A stretch of DNA of 20,374 nt from JAFGJU01 sp964570935 (GTDB lineage Bacteria; Eisenbacteria; RBG-16-71-46; JAFGJU01). Both the position numbers and the translations under genes were made by a program. This document shows, piece after piece, positions 13,437-20,374 of the stretch (its first letter is position 1; each line of letters begins with the position of its first letter). The stretch is taken from NCBI GenBank assembly GCA_964570935.1, contig CAZMZP010000053.1:1-20374 (forward strand), read 5' to 3'. A model generated the notes under the pieces. That model did not search any database, was not told where the DNA came from, and saw only the letters and a list, made by a program, of their open reading frames with translations.

Positions 13437-15730
13437 CGCTCAGTGCCCTTCGTGACTTCAGCGCTTCCACGCTTCAGCGCCTTCCACACTCTTTCCGGCG
13501 TCAGCGGCAGCTCCCTGACGCGCACGCCAACGGCGTCACGCACGGCGTTCGCGATCGCCGGCGCAATCCCCATCAAGGGCTGCTCGGCGAAACCCTTCGC
13601 GCCGAACGGCCCGTCCGGATACGGGTGTTCGACCAGAATCGCCTCTATCTCGGGCTGATCTGCGGCGGTGGGTATTACGTAGGTGGCCAGGTCGGTGTTC
13701 AAAAACCTCCCGGCCGAATCCATCAGCATCTCCTCGGTCAAAGCGTAGCCCATTCCCTGCACCACTCCGCCCTCTATCTGGCCCTCGGCCAGCGCAGGGT
13801 TGATGGCCTTGCCGACGTCGTGCGCGGACCATATCTTGAGGACCTTCACTTCGCCGGTTTCCCGGTCCACCTTCACCTTGGCCAGGTTGGTAGCCCAGGC
13901 ATAGGTGACGTAGGCATTCCCCTGTCCGGTCGCGTCGTCCCAACTCGTGGGAGGGGAAACGTGCCAACCCTCGGCGGAGAGGGGCCGCCTTTTCGCGGCG
14001 CACGACTTGACAATCTTCTTTAGAAGAACGCTCTTATCGCCTGATTTTACAACACCTTCGTCTATTGTTATTTCACCGACTGGGACACCCAACTCGACGG
14101 ACGCCTCGTCCAGCAGGACGCCTCTGATCTTCCGGCAGGCGTCCATGAGCGCGTTCCCCGACATGGTGGTGGACCTCGAAGCTACCGTCGGTCCCGAGTC
14201 GGGCACGCGGCTCGTGTCCGGCGGGGTCATCCGAATCCACTCCAGCGGCGCCCCCAACCCGTCCGCCACGATCTGGGAGAGCACAGTCGTCATTCCCTGG
14301 CCCAGCTCCGTGGTCCCCACTGAGAAGAGCACCGACCCGTCATCGTGCAGGATTATGCGGGCCCCGGTGCGCGCCAGATGCTTGCCCGCGGCGCCCAGGC
14401 CCACTCCGTAGAAGATCGTCGAGAACCCGTATCCGATGCCGTCCTCCCTCGCGGCCTTGCCTGCCCTGTCGCTCGTCACCCCCGGCCAGCCCGACGCCTT
14501 CACAACGCGTTCGAGAGTCTCGTGCGCGCCCACACTAGCGGTCAGCGTCTGTCCAGACGAGGTCTCGTCACCCTGCTTGAGCAGGTTGCGGCGCCGGAAT
14601 TCGGCGGGGTCGAGACCGAGCTTTCGCGCGAGCTCGTCCATCTGGGATTCCCCGGCGAAAAGTATCTGCGGTGAGCCGAACCCGCGAAAGGCGCCCGAGG
14701 GCACCTTGTTTGTGGCCACGGCGTAGCTGTCCACTTTCACGTTCTCGCAGCGGTAAGGCCCCGCGGCATGCGCGGTGCCGCGGAAGAGAACGGCCGGAGA
14801 AAGCGTAGAGTAAGCTCCGGCATCTATGATGTACTCCGCCTCGACGGCCCTCAGTATCCCGTCCCTGGTTGCTCCGGATTTGTAGCGCACCCATCCCGGG
14901 TGCCGCTTGGAGGTGGCCACGATGTCTTCAGTGCGGTCGTACACGATCTTGACTGGCCGCTTCAGCTTCCAGGCCGGCAGCGCCACCTGGCAGGCCAGCA
15001 GTGACGGCACGTCTTCCTTGCCACCGAAGGCGCCGCCGGTGGCAGTCTGGATGGCCCAGACCCTGCTCTCGGGCAGTCCGAGCACCGTCACGACGCCCTT
15101 TCTCACGTAGAACGGGCACTGCATGGAACCGCGGACCTCGATGGTACCGTCCGCCAGCGGCACCGCGATCATGGCCTGCGGCTCTATGTAGGCGTGTTCC
15201 TGGTGGGCCGTGCGGTATTCGTCTTCCACAATCACGTCGCATTTACGGAACGCGGACTCCGTGTCGCCGCGTCTGACGTGCATTTGCTTAACGACGTTGT
15301 CCTGGCCGTAGACGCGGATGCGGGGATGGCTCCTGGCCTTGAGCGGGTCAAGAAGGGGTTCGAGTTCGTGTATGTCCAGCTTTACGCTCTTAGCGGCTGC
15401 CCGTGCCGTGAGCCTGTCTTCAGCCACGACGACCGCCACCGGCTCGCCGACGTAGTTGACGAGCTTCTCGGCCAGAAACGGCTGGTCGTCGAACACAATG
15501 GGTATGTAGTTCCTGCCCGGAATGTCAGCCGCCGTGAAAATCGCAACGACACCCGGGGTTTTGAGACAGGTCCGGGTGTCCACGGACTTTATGCGGCCTC
15601 TGGCCACGGGCGAACGCACGACGGCCGCGTGCAGCATCCCCGTGTACGAGAGGTCGTCCGCGAAGAGCCCCGCGCCTGTCACGCGGTCGACCGCCTCGTT
15701 TCTTCTGGCTCTCTTGCCTACTACTGCCAT
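13433..15730 (-). CDS. Xanthine dehydrogenase-family molybdopterin-binding large subunit, set 2
   Basis: A 765-residue catalytic subunit of the xanthine oxidase superfamily. Landmarks are FGGKED (235-240), AFRGFGSPQ (347-355), LGQG (477-480), DTSRVPDSGPTVASR (505-519) and the catalytic Glu716 in GFAEQPLMG (713-721). In most relatives the last motif reads GxGE; here Ala precedes the Glu, a subtle change near the molybdenum. The AFRGFG motif matches bovine-type xanthine dehydrogenase better than set 1 does. No CO dehydrogenase cysteine loop is present. It starts by sharing one base with the MocA stop (TGATG) and its stop overlaps the set 2 small subunit by 4 bp. It is shorter than set 1 because it lacks the linker insertion and C-terminal repeat. 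Substrate is inferred from context only. Confidence 0.93.
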   Translation of the reverse strand: MAVVGKRARRNEAVDRVTGAGLFADDLSYTGMLHAAVVRSPVARGRIKSVDTRTCLKTPGVVAIFTAADIPGRNYIPIVFDDQPFLAEKLVNYVGEPVAVVVAEDRLTARAAAKSVKLDIHELEPLLDPLKARSHPRIRVYGQDNVVKQMHVRRGDTESAFRKCDVIVEDEYRTAHQEHAYIEPQAMIAVPLADGTIEVRGSMQCPFYVRKGVVTVLGLPESRVWAIQTATGGAFGGKEDVPSLLACQVALPAWKLKRPVKIVYDRTEDIVATSKRHPGWVRYKSGATRDGILRAVEAEYIIDAGAYSTLSPAVLFRGTAHAAGPYRCENVKVDSYAVATNKVPSGAFRGFGSPQILFAGESQMDELARKLGLDPAEFRRRNLLKQGDETSSGQTLTASVGAHETLERVVKASGWPGVTSDRAGKAAREDGIGYGFSTIFYGVGLGAAGKHLARTGARIILHDDGSVLFSVGTTELGQGMTTVLSQIVADGLGAPLEWIRMTPPDTSRVPDSGPTVASRSTTMSGNALMDACRKIRGVLLDEASVELGVPVGEITIDEGVVKSGDKSVLLKKIVKSCAAKRRPLSAEGWHVSPPTSWDDATGQGNAYVTYAWATNLAKVKVDRETGEVKVLKIWSAHDVGKAINPALAEGQIEGGVVQGMGYALTEEMLMDSAGRFLNTDLATYVIPTAADQPEIEAILVEHPYPDGPFGAKGFAEQPLMGIAPAIANAVRDAVGVRVRELPLTPERVWKALKRGSAEVTKGTER

Positions 15731-16458
15731 CAGTGCACCGTCTCGCCGTTACAAGACCCAGGGCCCTCGACGTCCCTCAAGTCGGCCGCTGTGTTTATGT
15801 TCTTCAGCACTCCAGGGTCGTCGACCCGCACCTCGAGAACCAGGTCGGCGTGGCCGCGGATTATGTCCCGCAGGGTCGTGCCGTCGGGCGCCGCGATGAC
15901 CTCCGTCAGTATGTCCGTCGGAATGACCACGGGATGGCCGCGCCTTACCCTGCGCGTTTGCCTGTCCTCGCAGACAGCAATCACGATTCTGCCGGGCGAC
16001 TCGCGGAACGCCTCCAGCAGGGTCCGGTAGGTCTCGGGGCGCACCCAGGGGTGGTCCACCAGCGCCACGAGGGCCGCAGGCCTCGGGGCATTCGCACTCG
16101 CCGCCGCGACTGTTCGCGCGTTAGCCGGCCCCGGTGACTGCGCACTGGCCACCGCGAGAGCCACCGCCTTCGCCGCCTCCACCTCCCGGGCCTTCATCGC
16201 TCCGGCCTTGAGTGACGAGAACTGGCCGCTTCGCCAGTGCTCGTTCAGAACGAAGCCCGCGCCCAGGCGGGACGCCTCGGCCTCGACTCGCGACCCCTCC
16301 GCTCCTCCCACCACTATCACAGGCTCACAGCCGGCCTCGTGGACTGCAGTGACCACCGCTTCCAGGAAGGTCCGGCCGCCGAGCTTCAGCAGGGCCTTGA
16401 CCCCACCGGCGCGCTTGCCCTCCCCCGCGGCAAGCACGATTGCCCAGACTCGCAACAT
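15730..16458 (-). CDS. mocA: MocA-type molybdenum cofactor cytidylyltransferase
   Basis: A 242-residue nucleotidyltransferase. Relatives add CMP to molybdopterin to make the cytosine dinucleotide cofactor used by bacterial xanthine dehydrogenase-family enzymes, so it should mature both hydroxylases encoded directly downstream. Motifs are the nucleotide-binding loop VLAAGEGKRAGG (8-19) with KALLKLGG, LVDHPWV (133-139), RRGHPVV (172-178) and a C-terminal DDPGVLKNINTAADL (213-227), which corresponds to the D-x-DT-x-D metal/nucleotide segment. Residues about 97-128 form an Ala-rich insertion before LVALVDHP, made of two degenerate copies of a segment like VALAVASA. MocA rather than MobA is inferred from context. 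The gene shares one base with the large subunit start and lies 32 bp after a PLP enzyme gene. Confidence 0.88.
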   Translation of the reverse strand: MLRVWAIVLAAGEGKRAGGVKALLKLGGRTFLEAVVTAVHEAGCEPVIVVGGAEGSRVEAEASRLGAGFVLNEHWRSGQFSSLKAGAMKAREVEAAKAVALAVASAQSPGPANARTVAAASANAPRPAALVALVDHPWVRPETYRTLLEAFRESPGRIVIAVCEDRQTRRVRRGHPVVIPTDILTEVIAAPDGTTLRDIIRGHADLVLEVRVDDPGVLKNINTAADLRDVEGPGSCNGETVH

Positions 16459-16490
16459 TCACGGCCCCCGCGCGGCCCGTCATCGGCAAG

Positions 16491-17870
16491 TTACCCGCGA
16501 ACCGCCTTGAGTTTCAAGTCAATATCACCGATCAGTTGCTGTTCCCTGACCCACCATTCCTGGCTTCTCTGAGCGTCCAGCTCTTCCACCGTCTTACCCT
16601 GCTGCTCGACCCAGGTGTAGTACTTCAAATTATGCCACTGGCGGCGCATTTCGGTCGTGCCTTCGTGGACCCAGTCCGTGCTCTTGTCATGGAAGATGTG
16701 CGCGCGCGCCGTCGCCTCGGCCTCGTCCATCTTGCCGAACCTCCCGGTCATGTCTTCCATGACCGAATGGTAGCGGTCTATGGCGTCCGTGCAGATGGTG
16801 ACTATGACGTCCTTGCCGCCGAACCCGTAGAACTTGGCCGTCTTTATCGCTCCAAGGACGTTGCACACGCCGCTGATACCGAAGATCGTCGCCATGGTCT
16901 TGACCGACGCCTCGGGCACGCCGAAGCGCTTGACGAGCGTGTTCCAGCCCGCCTCTTCCGTCAGCAGCTGCAGGCCCTTCTTGCACTCGATGTCGTCCAG
17001 GCACATGATCGCGTCCATGTTCATCACGTTGTGGACCCACGTCACGTGCTTGTCGCCGATGCCCTGGATGTCGTGCGACCCGTAACCGTTGTTGTACAGA
17101 GTGGAGCATTGAATCGGCTCGAGCCCGACGATCTTGTGGTCGCCCCACACCTGCTTGAGGCGGTCACCCGCAGCGATCGTGCCGGAGCTCCCCATCGCGG
17201 AGCAGTACGCGGCGATCCTTCCATCGCCGACGCCCCGGCGCTTGAGCACGTCTGCGAGCTCCACAAGCGTGTTTCCGGTGACGTGGTAGTGGAAGCGATA
17301 GTTTCCCATCACCTCGAACTGATTCAGGATCCGGACCTTCGGGTCTTGGCGGAGGCGATGAGTCTCGTCGTAGATCTCCTTTACGTTCGACTCCGACCCG
17401 GGCGTCTTGATGATGCGAGCGCCATACGATTCTATCTGCTTGAAACGTTCCTTGCTCATTCCCTCGGGCAGGACAACGATGCTGTCGAAGTTCATTCGAC
17501 AGCCGACGTACGCGCCGCCTATGCCGTAGTTGCCGGTCGAGGGCCACACCAGCGTGTGCGTGCTGGGGTCCACTTCGCCGAACAACTGCTTCTCGATCAA
17601 AACCGAGTAAGCCGCGCCCACCTTGTGCGAGCCGGTCGGGAAGTCCCTGCTGTAAAGCACAACGACGTTCGCGTCCACGCCGGTCAGCTGTTTCGGAATG
17701 ACGTGGTAGTAGATGTCGCCGTTGCCGTCGCGCCACGTGATGTTGAACAGGTTGATGGGGTCCAGCGGGTCCTTGGTCCTTGCTTCGAGCGCGCGCCTTC
17801 GTATGTCCGGCGCGATCTTGACCGGATGGAGCATCTCTTCAAACGTGGGGCCGAGAATCAGCTTAGGCAT
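16491..17870 (-). CDS. Fold-type II PLP-dependent enzyme (cysteine/threonine synthase superfamily)
   Basis: A 459-residue protein. The likely PLP-binding lysine is Lys83 in TGSHKVGAAY (79-88). The substrate loop is PSTGNYG (110-116) and the phosphate-binding loop is GSSGTIAAG (227-235), matching the layout of cysteine synthase and relatives. It is longer than cysteine synthase (about 310), with an N-terminal 70-residue extension and a C-terminal acidic/aromatic helical region rich in Trp and Glu (397-445). It does not resemble E. coli YgeX (diaminopropionate ammonia-lyase) closely, as judged from memory. The ATG has GGAGT six bases upstream. It lies 16 bp after the threonine synthase-like gene. 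The reaction may be an elimination or replacement at the beta carbon of an amino acid; the substrate is unknown. Confidence 0.85.
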   Translation of the reverse strand: MPKLILGPTFEEMLHPVKIAPDIRRRALEARTKDPLDPINLFNITWRDGNGDIYYHVIPKQLTGVDANVVVLYSRDFPTGSHKVGAAYSVLIEKQLFGEVDPSTHTLVWPSTGNYGIGGAYVGCRMNFDSIVVLPEGMSKERFKQIESYGARIIKTPGSESNVKEIYDETHRLRQDPKVRILNQFEVMGNYRFHYHVTGNTLVELADVLKRRGVGDGRIAAYCSAMGSSGTIAAGDRLKQVWGDHKIVGLEPIQCSTLYNNGYGSHDIQGIGDKHVTWVHNVMNMDAIMCLDDIECKKGLQLLTEEAGWNTLVKRFGVPEASVKTMATIFGISGVCNVLGAIKTAKFYGFGGKDVIVTICTDAIDRYHSVMEDMTGRFGKMDEAEATARAHIFHDKSTDWVHEGTTEMRRQWHNLKYYTWVEQQGKTVEELDAQRSQEWWVREQQLIGDIDLKLKAVRG

Positions 17871-17886
17871 CTAACACTCCTTGATC

Positions 17887-19200
17887 CTATTCCAGGTGCA
17901 GTCTCTTGACAGCTTCCAGCGTCGGCTCGATTACGGTGGCGGTTCCGGCTGTCTTCATCGCGCTGGCGATGTCCTTGAGCCCGCTGCCGGTCAGCAGGCA
18001 CACAACTGTTTCTTCCGGTTTGACGAGGCCAAGTTTGACCGCCTTCTTGAGCCCCGCGTACGCCGCCGAGGCTGCCGGTTCGGAGAAAATCCCCTCGCCG
18101 CGGGCGAGCTCTGGGATGGCGGCAAGGATGTCGTCGTCGCTCACCGTGAGAAACGCGCCGCCCGTCTCCCGCACCGCGCGCACAGCGCGCACGCCGTCTC
18201 GCGGCAGGTCGGCGCTGATGGAATCGGCCACTGTCCGCGCGCTCACGGGCGTGATCTTCTCGGTACCGGCCTTCCAGGCGTTGTAGCAGGCTGCCGAGCC
18301 ATCGGCCTGAACGCCCATCAGCCTGGGCATCCTGTCGATCCAACCGAGGGCGGCCAGGTCGCGGAGTCCCTTCCACAACCCGCTGATGATGTTCCCATCC
18401 CCCACGGACACGAAAATGCGGTCGGGGGCGGTCCAGCCCGCGCCGGGTCCCAGTCGGGGCGATGCGCCAGCTCCGGACGCGGCGCCCGCTCCCCTTCCGG
18501 ACTCACCGCTCGTCTGAGCCAGCTGCTCGCAGACCTCGAACGCGGCCGTCTTCTTGCCTTCGACTGTGTACGGGTTGTACGCGGTGCTGCGGCAGTACCA
18601 TCCAAATGATTTTGTCACCTCCAGGCACAGGTCGAACGCCTGGTCGTAGGTGCCTTTGACGAGGATCACCCGCGCGCCGAACACGAGGAGCTGCGCGATC
18701 TTGGCCTGAGGCGCGGTCTCGGGGACGAAAATCGCGGCCGGCATCTTCGCCGCGGCGGCCAGGCCCGCCAGCGCAGCGCCGGCGTTGCCGGTGCTGGCGG
18801 TAGTGATGACCCCGACGCCCAGCTCTCGCGCCCTGGCCACGACGACCGCGCTCGCCCGGTCCTTCAAAGAGGCCGTCGGGTTGCGTCCGTCGTCCTTGAA
18901 ATAGAGCCTCCCGAGGCCGAGTCCAGCGCCCAGAGTTGTAGAGCGATACAGCGGCGTCCATCCGACTTGAAGCGGCGGCGCTGACTTCAGCGGATCGTCA
19001 ACCGGCAGAAGAGGCGCGTACCGCCAGATGGAATAGTCGCGCGAATCGGAGATTTTCGCCGGGGTAGTCTCTTTCGCGATGGCCGGGTAATCAGGAATCG
19101 TGTCCAGGATGCCTGCGTCGCCGTGCTTTGGGCAGACGTAGCGGACCGACAGGCGGTCGTACTCGGCGCCGCAAAGCGTGCATTTGAAATGATGGTCCAT
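17887..19200 (-). CDS. thrC: Threonine synthase-like PLP enzyme with zinc ribbon
   Basis: A 437-residue fold-type II PLP enzyme. The N-terminus has a zinc-ribbon-like CTLC (7-10) and CPKH (23-26). The PLP lysine is Lys113 in NPTASLKDRA (107-116), the threonine synthase signature; the loop ASTGNAGAALAG lies at 135-146 and SVGDGNIISG serves as phosphate loop (265-274). True threonine synthase converts phosphohomoserine to threonine; in this catabolic setting a different amino acid substrate is possible. Residues 229-258 are a Gly/Ala/Ser/Pro-rich insertion before the phosphate-loop strand. The start is uncertain: ATG at 19200 begins the zinc ribbon directly, while GTG at 19272 would add 24 residues of 12-bp repeat and sit 4 bp from the upstream stop. 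Neither has a strong ribosome binding site. Confidence 0.8.
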   Translation of the reverse strand: MDHHFKCTLCGAEYDRLSVRYVCPKHGDAGILDTIPDYPAIAKETTPAKISDSRDYSIWRYAPLLPVDDPLKSAPPLQVGWTPLYRSTTLGAGLGLGRLYFKDDGRNPTASLKDRASAVVVARARELGVGVITTASTGNAGAALAGLAAAAKMPAAIFVPETAPQAKIAQLLVFGARVILVKGTYDQAFDLCLEVTKSFGWYCRSTAYNPYTVEGKKTAAFEVCEQLAQTSGESGRGAGAASGAGASPRLGPGAGWTAPDRIFVSVGDGNIISGLWKGLRDLAALGWIDRMPRLMGVQADGSAACYNAWKAGTEKITPVSARTVADSISADLPRDGVRAVRAVRETGGAFLTVSDDDILAAIPELARGEGIFSEPAASAAYAGLKKAVKLGLVKPEETVVCLLTGSGLKDIASAMKTAGTATVIEPTLEAVKRLHLE

Positions 19201-19206
19201 CCTGCC

Positions 19207-19266
19207 GTCCGGTTGTCCGCCCGGTTGCCAGCCGGGCCGTGGGCCCGGTTGTCCATCCGGCCGTCC
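19207..19266 (-). repeat. Five 12-bp tandem repeats between carbamate kinase and threonine synthase-like genes
   Basis: On the minus strand five 12-bp units follow each other: ggacggccggat, ggacaaccgggc, ccacggcccggc, tggcaaccgggc and ggacaaccggac. If translated from the GTG at 19272 they give GRPD, GQPG, PRPG, WQPG and GQPD. The array fills almost the whole 76-bp space between the carbamate kinase stop and the ATG at 19200. Confidence 0.85.
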
Positions 19267-19276
19267 GTTCACCCGC

Positions 19277-20374
19277 TCACTTGCGGAATATGTGCGTTCC
19301 GGTCTCGCCGCGCAGCGCGCGCCCTATGTTCTCCGGGTTTGTGATGATGGCGTGTTTCCCGCCGGCTTCCAGATACAAGATGATCGCCTCTATCTTGGGC
19401 GCCATGGAGCCCTTGGCGAAGTGCGTGCCCTCGGCCAGGTACCGCTTGGCTTCAGCCAGCGTCATCCTGTCTATCCACCGCTGGTTCGGCTTGCCGAAGT
19501 TGACGGCCACCTTCTCGATCGCGGTCGCTATCAAGAACAGGTCCGCCTTGACCTCGCGCGCGAGCAGGCTCGACGCGAAATCCTTGTCTATGACGGCCGC
19601 GGTTCCGCGATACTCGCCGCCGCCCACGTCGACGACCGGGATGCCGCCGCCTCCGACCGTGATGACCACGATGCCCTGCTTGAGCACGACCCGCACGGTC
19701 TCCAGCTCCACGATCTCCTTGGGCAGCGGAGAGGCAACGACCCGGCGCCAGCCACGACCGGCGTCCTCGACCACGCTCCAGCCCATCTCGTTCCTGCGGC
19801 GCACGGCCTCAGCCTTGTCCATGAACCCGCCTATGGGCTTGGAGGGATTCTTGAAGGCAGGGTCGTTCTTCTCGACCAGCACTTGTGTGATGACTGTCGC
19901 GCAGCGCTTGTCGATGCGGCGATGATGCATCTCGTTCTGCAGGGCCTGCTGCAGCTCGTAGCCGATCGCGCCCTGCGTGTCCGCGCCGCACACGTCCAGC
20001 GGCACCTCGTGCATGCCCTCGGTCTTGGCGGCTATCTCGGAACGGCGGAGGATGAACCCGACCTGGGGTCCGTTGCCGTGGCCGATGGCCACGTCCCAGC
20101 CCTGCTCGATCATGTCGGCTATGTGATGCGCCGTCTCCCGCAGGGCGTCCTCCTGGTCCTCCACCGACTGGTGCGACGCGTCCTTGATGAGCGAATTGCC
20201 GCCGATCGCGACGACGGCCAGTTTGCGCCGGACCGGGTGCTTGAGCCCGGGCGGAGTGAGCTTCTTGGCCGCCGGTTTGGCACGTTTCCTGGTTGTCCTC
20301 TTGACTGTCTTGGTGTTTGCCTTCTTCGCCGCCGGCCGGGCCGTCTTTGTCGTTCTCTTCCGCGTAGTCTTCCT
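19277..20374 (-). CDS. arcC: Carbamate kinase with basic N-terminal extension, 5'-partial
   Basis: Carbamate kinase transfers phosphate from carbamoyl phosphate to ADP, giving ATP in arginine, agmatine or purine/allantoin fermentation. Motifs are VVAIGGNSLIKD (54-65 of the visible part), GHGNGPQVGF, ASPLPKEIVE, GGGGIPVVD, VIDKDFASSLLA and a C-terminal EGTHFAKGSMAPKIEA, covering the whole amino acid kinase fold. A GTG at 20164 would cut off the GGNS phosphate-binding loop, so it is not the start. Upstream, the same frame stays open for 70 codons to the window edge with no ATG, GTG or TTG. It encodes a Lys/Arg/Thr/Ala/Pro-rich segment with two copies of a TTRKR...PAAKK pattern, like histone H1-type tails. 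The true start is outside the window. Other carbamate kinases start right before the kinase core, so the extension is odd. Confidence 0.9.
   Translation of the reverse strand, partial: RKTTRKRTTKTARPAAKKANTKTVKRTTRKRAKPAAKKLTPPGLKHPVRRKLAVVAIGGNSLIKDASHQSVEDQEDALRETAHHIADMIEQGWDVAIGHGNGPQVGFILRRSEIAAKTEGMHEVPLDVCGADTQGAIGYELQQALQNEMHHRRIDKRCATVITQVLVEKNDPAFKNPSKPIGGFMDKAEAVRRRNEMGWSVVEDAGRGWRRVVASPLPKEIVELETVRVVLKQGIVVITVGGGGIPVVDVGGGEYRGTAAVIDKDFASSLLAREVKADLFLIATAIEKVAVNFGKPNQRWIDRMTLAEAKRYLAEGTHFAKGSMAPKIEAIILYLEAGGKHAIITNPENIGRALRGETGTHIFRK

Noticed and set aside
9521..15730. Carbon monoxide dehydrogenase identity for the hydroxylases.
   Set aside because: Neither large subunit has the AYRCSFR-type cysteine loop of CoxL; both have xanthine dehydrogenase-like RGFG motifs.

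Overview
The window comes from a GC-rich, probably anaerobic bacterium. The anaerobic reading rests on a pair of 2-hydroxyacyl-CoA dehydratase activase-related proteins, a rubredoxin-rubrerythrin fusion and a set of molybdenum hydroxylases. The phylum cannot be fixed from sequence alone. The mix of a Tat-exported DUF362 protein, a DUF6599-like secreted protein and many Ala/Pro/Gly/Arg-rich tails suggests an uncultivated lineage rather than a model group.

Positions 1-2481 run on the plus strand: the 3' part of one acyl-CoA dehydratase activase-related gene, a second paralogous gene, and nth (endonuclease III), packed with overlaps. Everything from 2569 to the right edge runs on the minus strand and converges on nth. 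A rubrerythrin gene (2569-3087) has its own sigma70-like promoter inside a 314-bp gap. The other twelve minus-strand genes (20374 down to 3402) form a near-continuous operon with overlaps or short gaps.

In transcription order this operon encodes: carbamate kinase (5' end outside the window, with an unusual lysine/arginine-rich N-terminal extension), a threonine synthase-like PLP enzyme, a second fold-type II PLP enzyme, a MocA-type molybdopterin cytidylyltransferase, two complete three-subunit xanthine dehydrogenase-family hydroxylases (order large-small-medium, then large-medium-small), an AzgA-type purine permease, a Tat-exported DUF362 protein, a DUF6599-like exported protein and an MscS channel.

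The likely logic is anaerobic purine or related N-heterocycle catabolism. AzgA imports the base, the two hydroxylases oxidise it with a cofactor finished by MocA, the PLP enzymes may process an amino acid fragment, and carbamate kinase recovers ATP from carbamoyl phosphate. The content resembles the E. coli xdh-yge-yqeA-mocA region, but the PLP enzymes and the exported tail genes differ. The pathway is inference.

A second theme is a set of unrelated short tandem repeats at gene ends: 18 bp at the end of the second activase-related gene, 17 bp across the mscS stop, 21 bp at the end of a hydroxylase large subunit and 12 bp before the threonine synthase-like gene. Low-complexity insertions or tails also occur in MocA, the threonine synthase-like enzyme and one hydroxylase small subunit.
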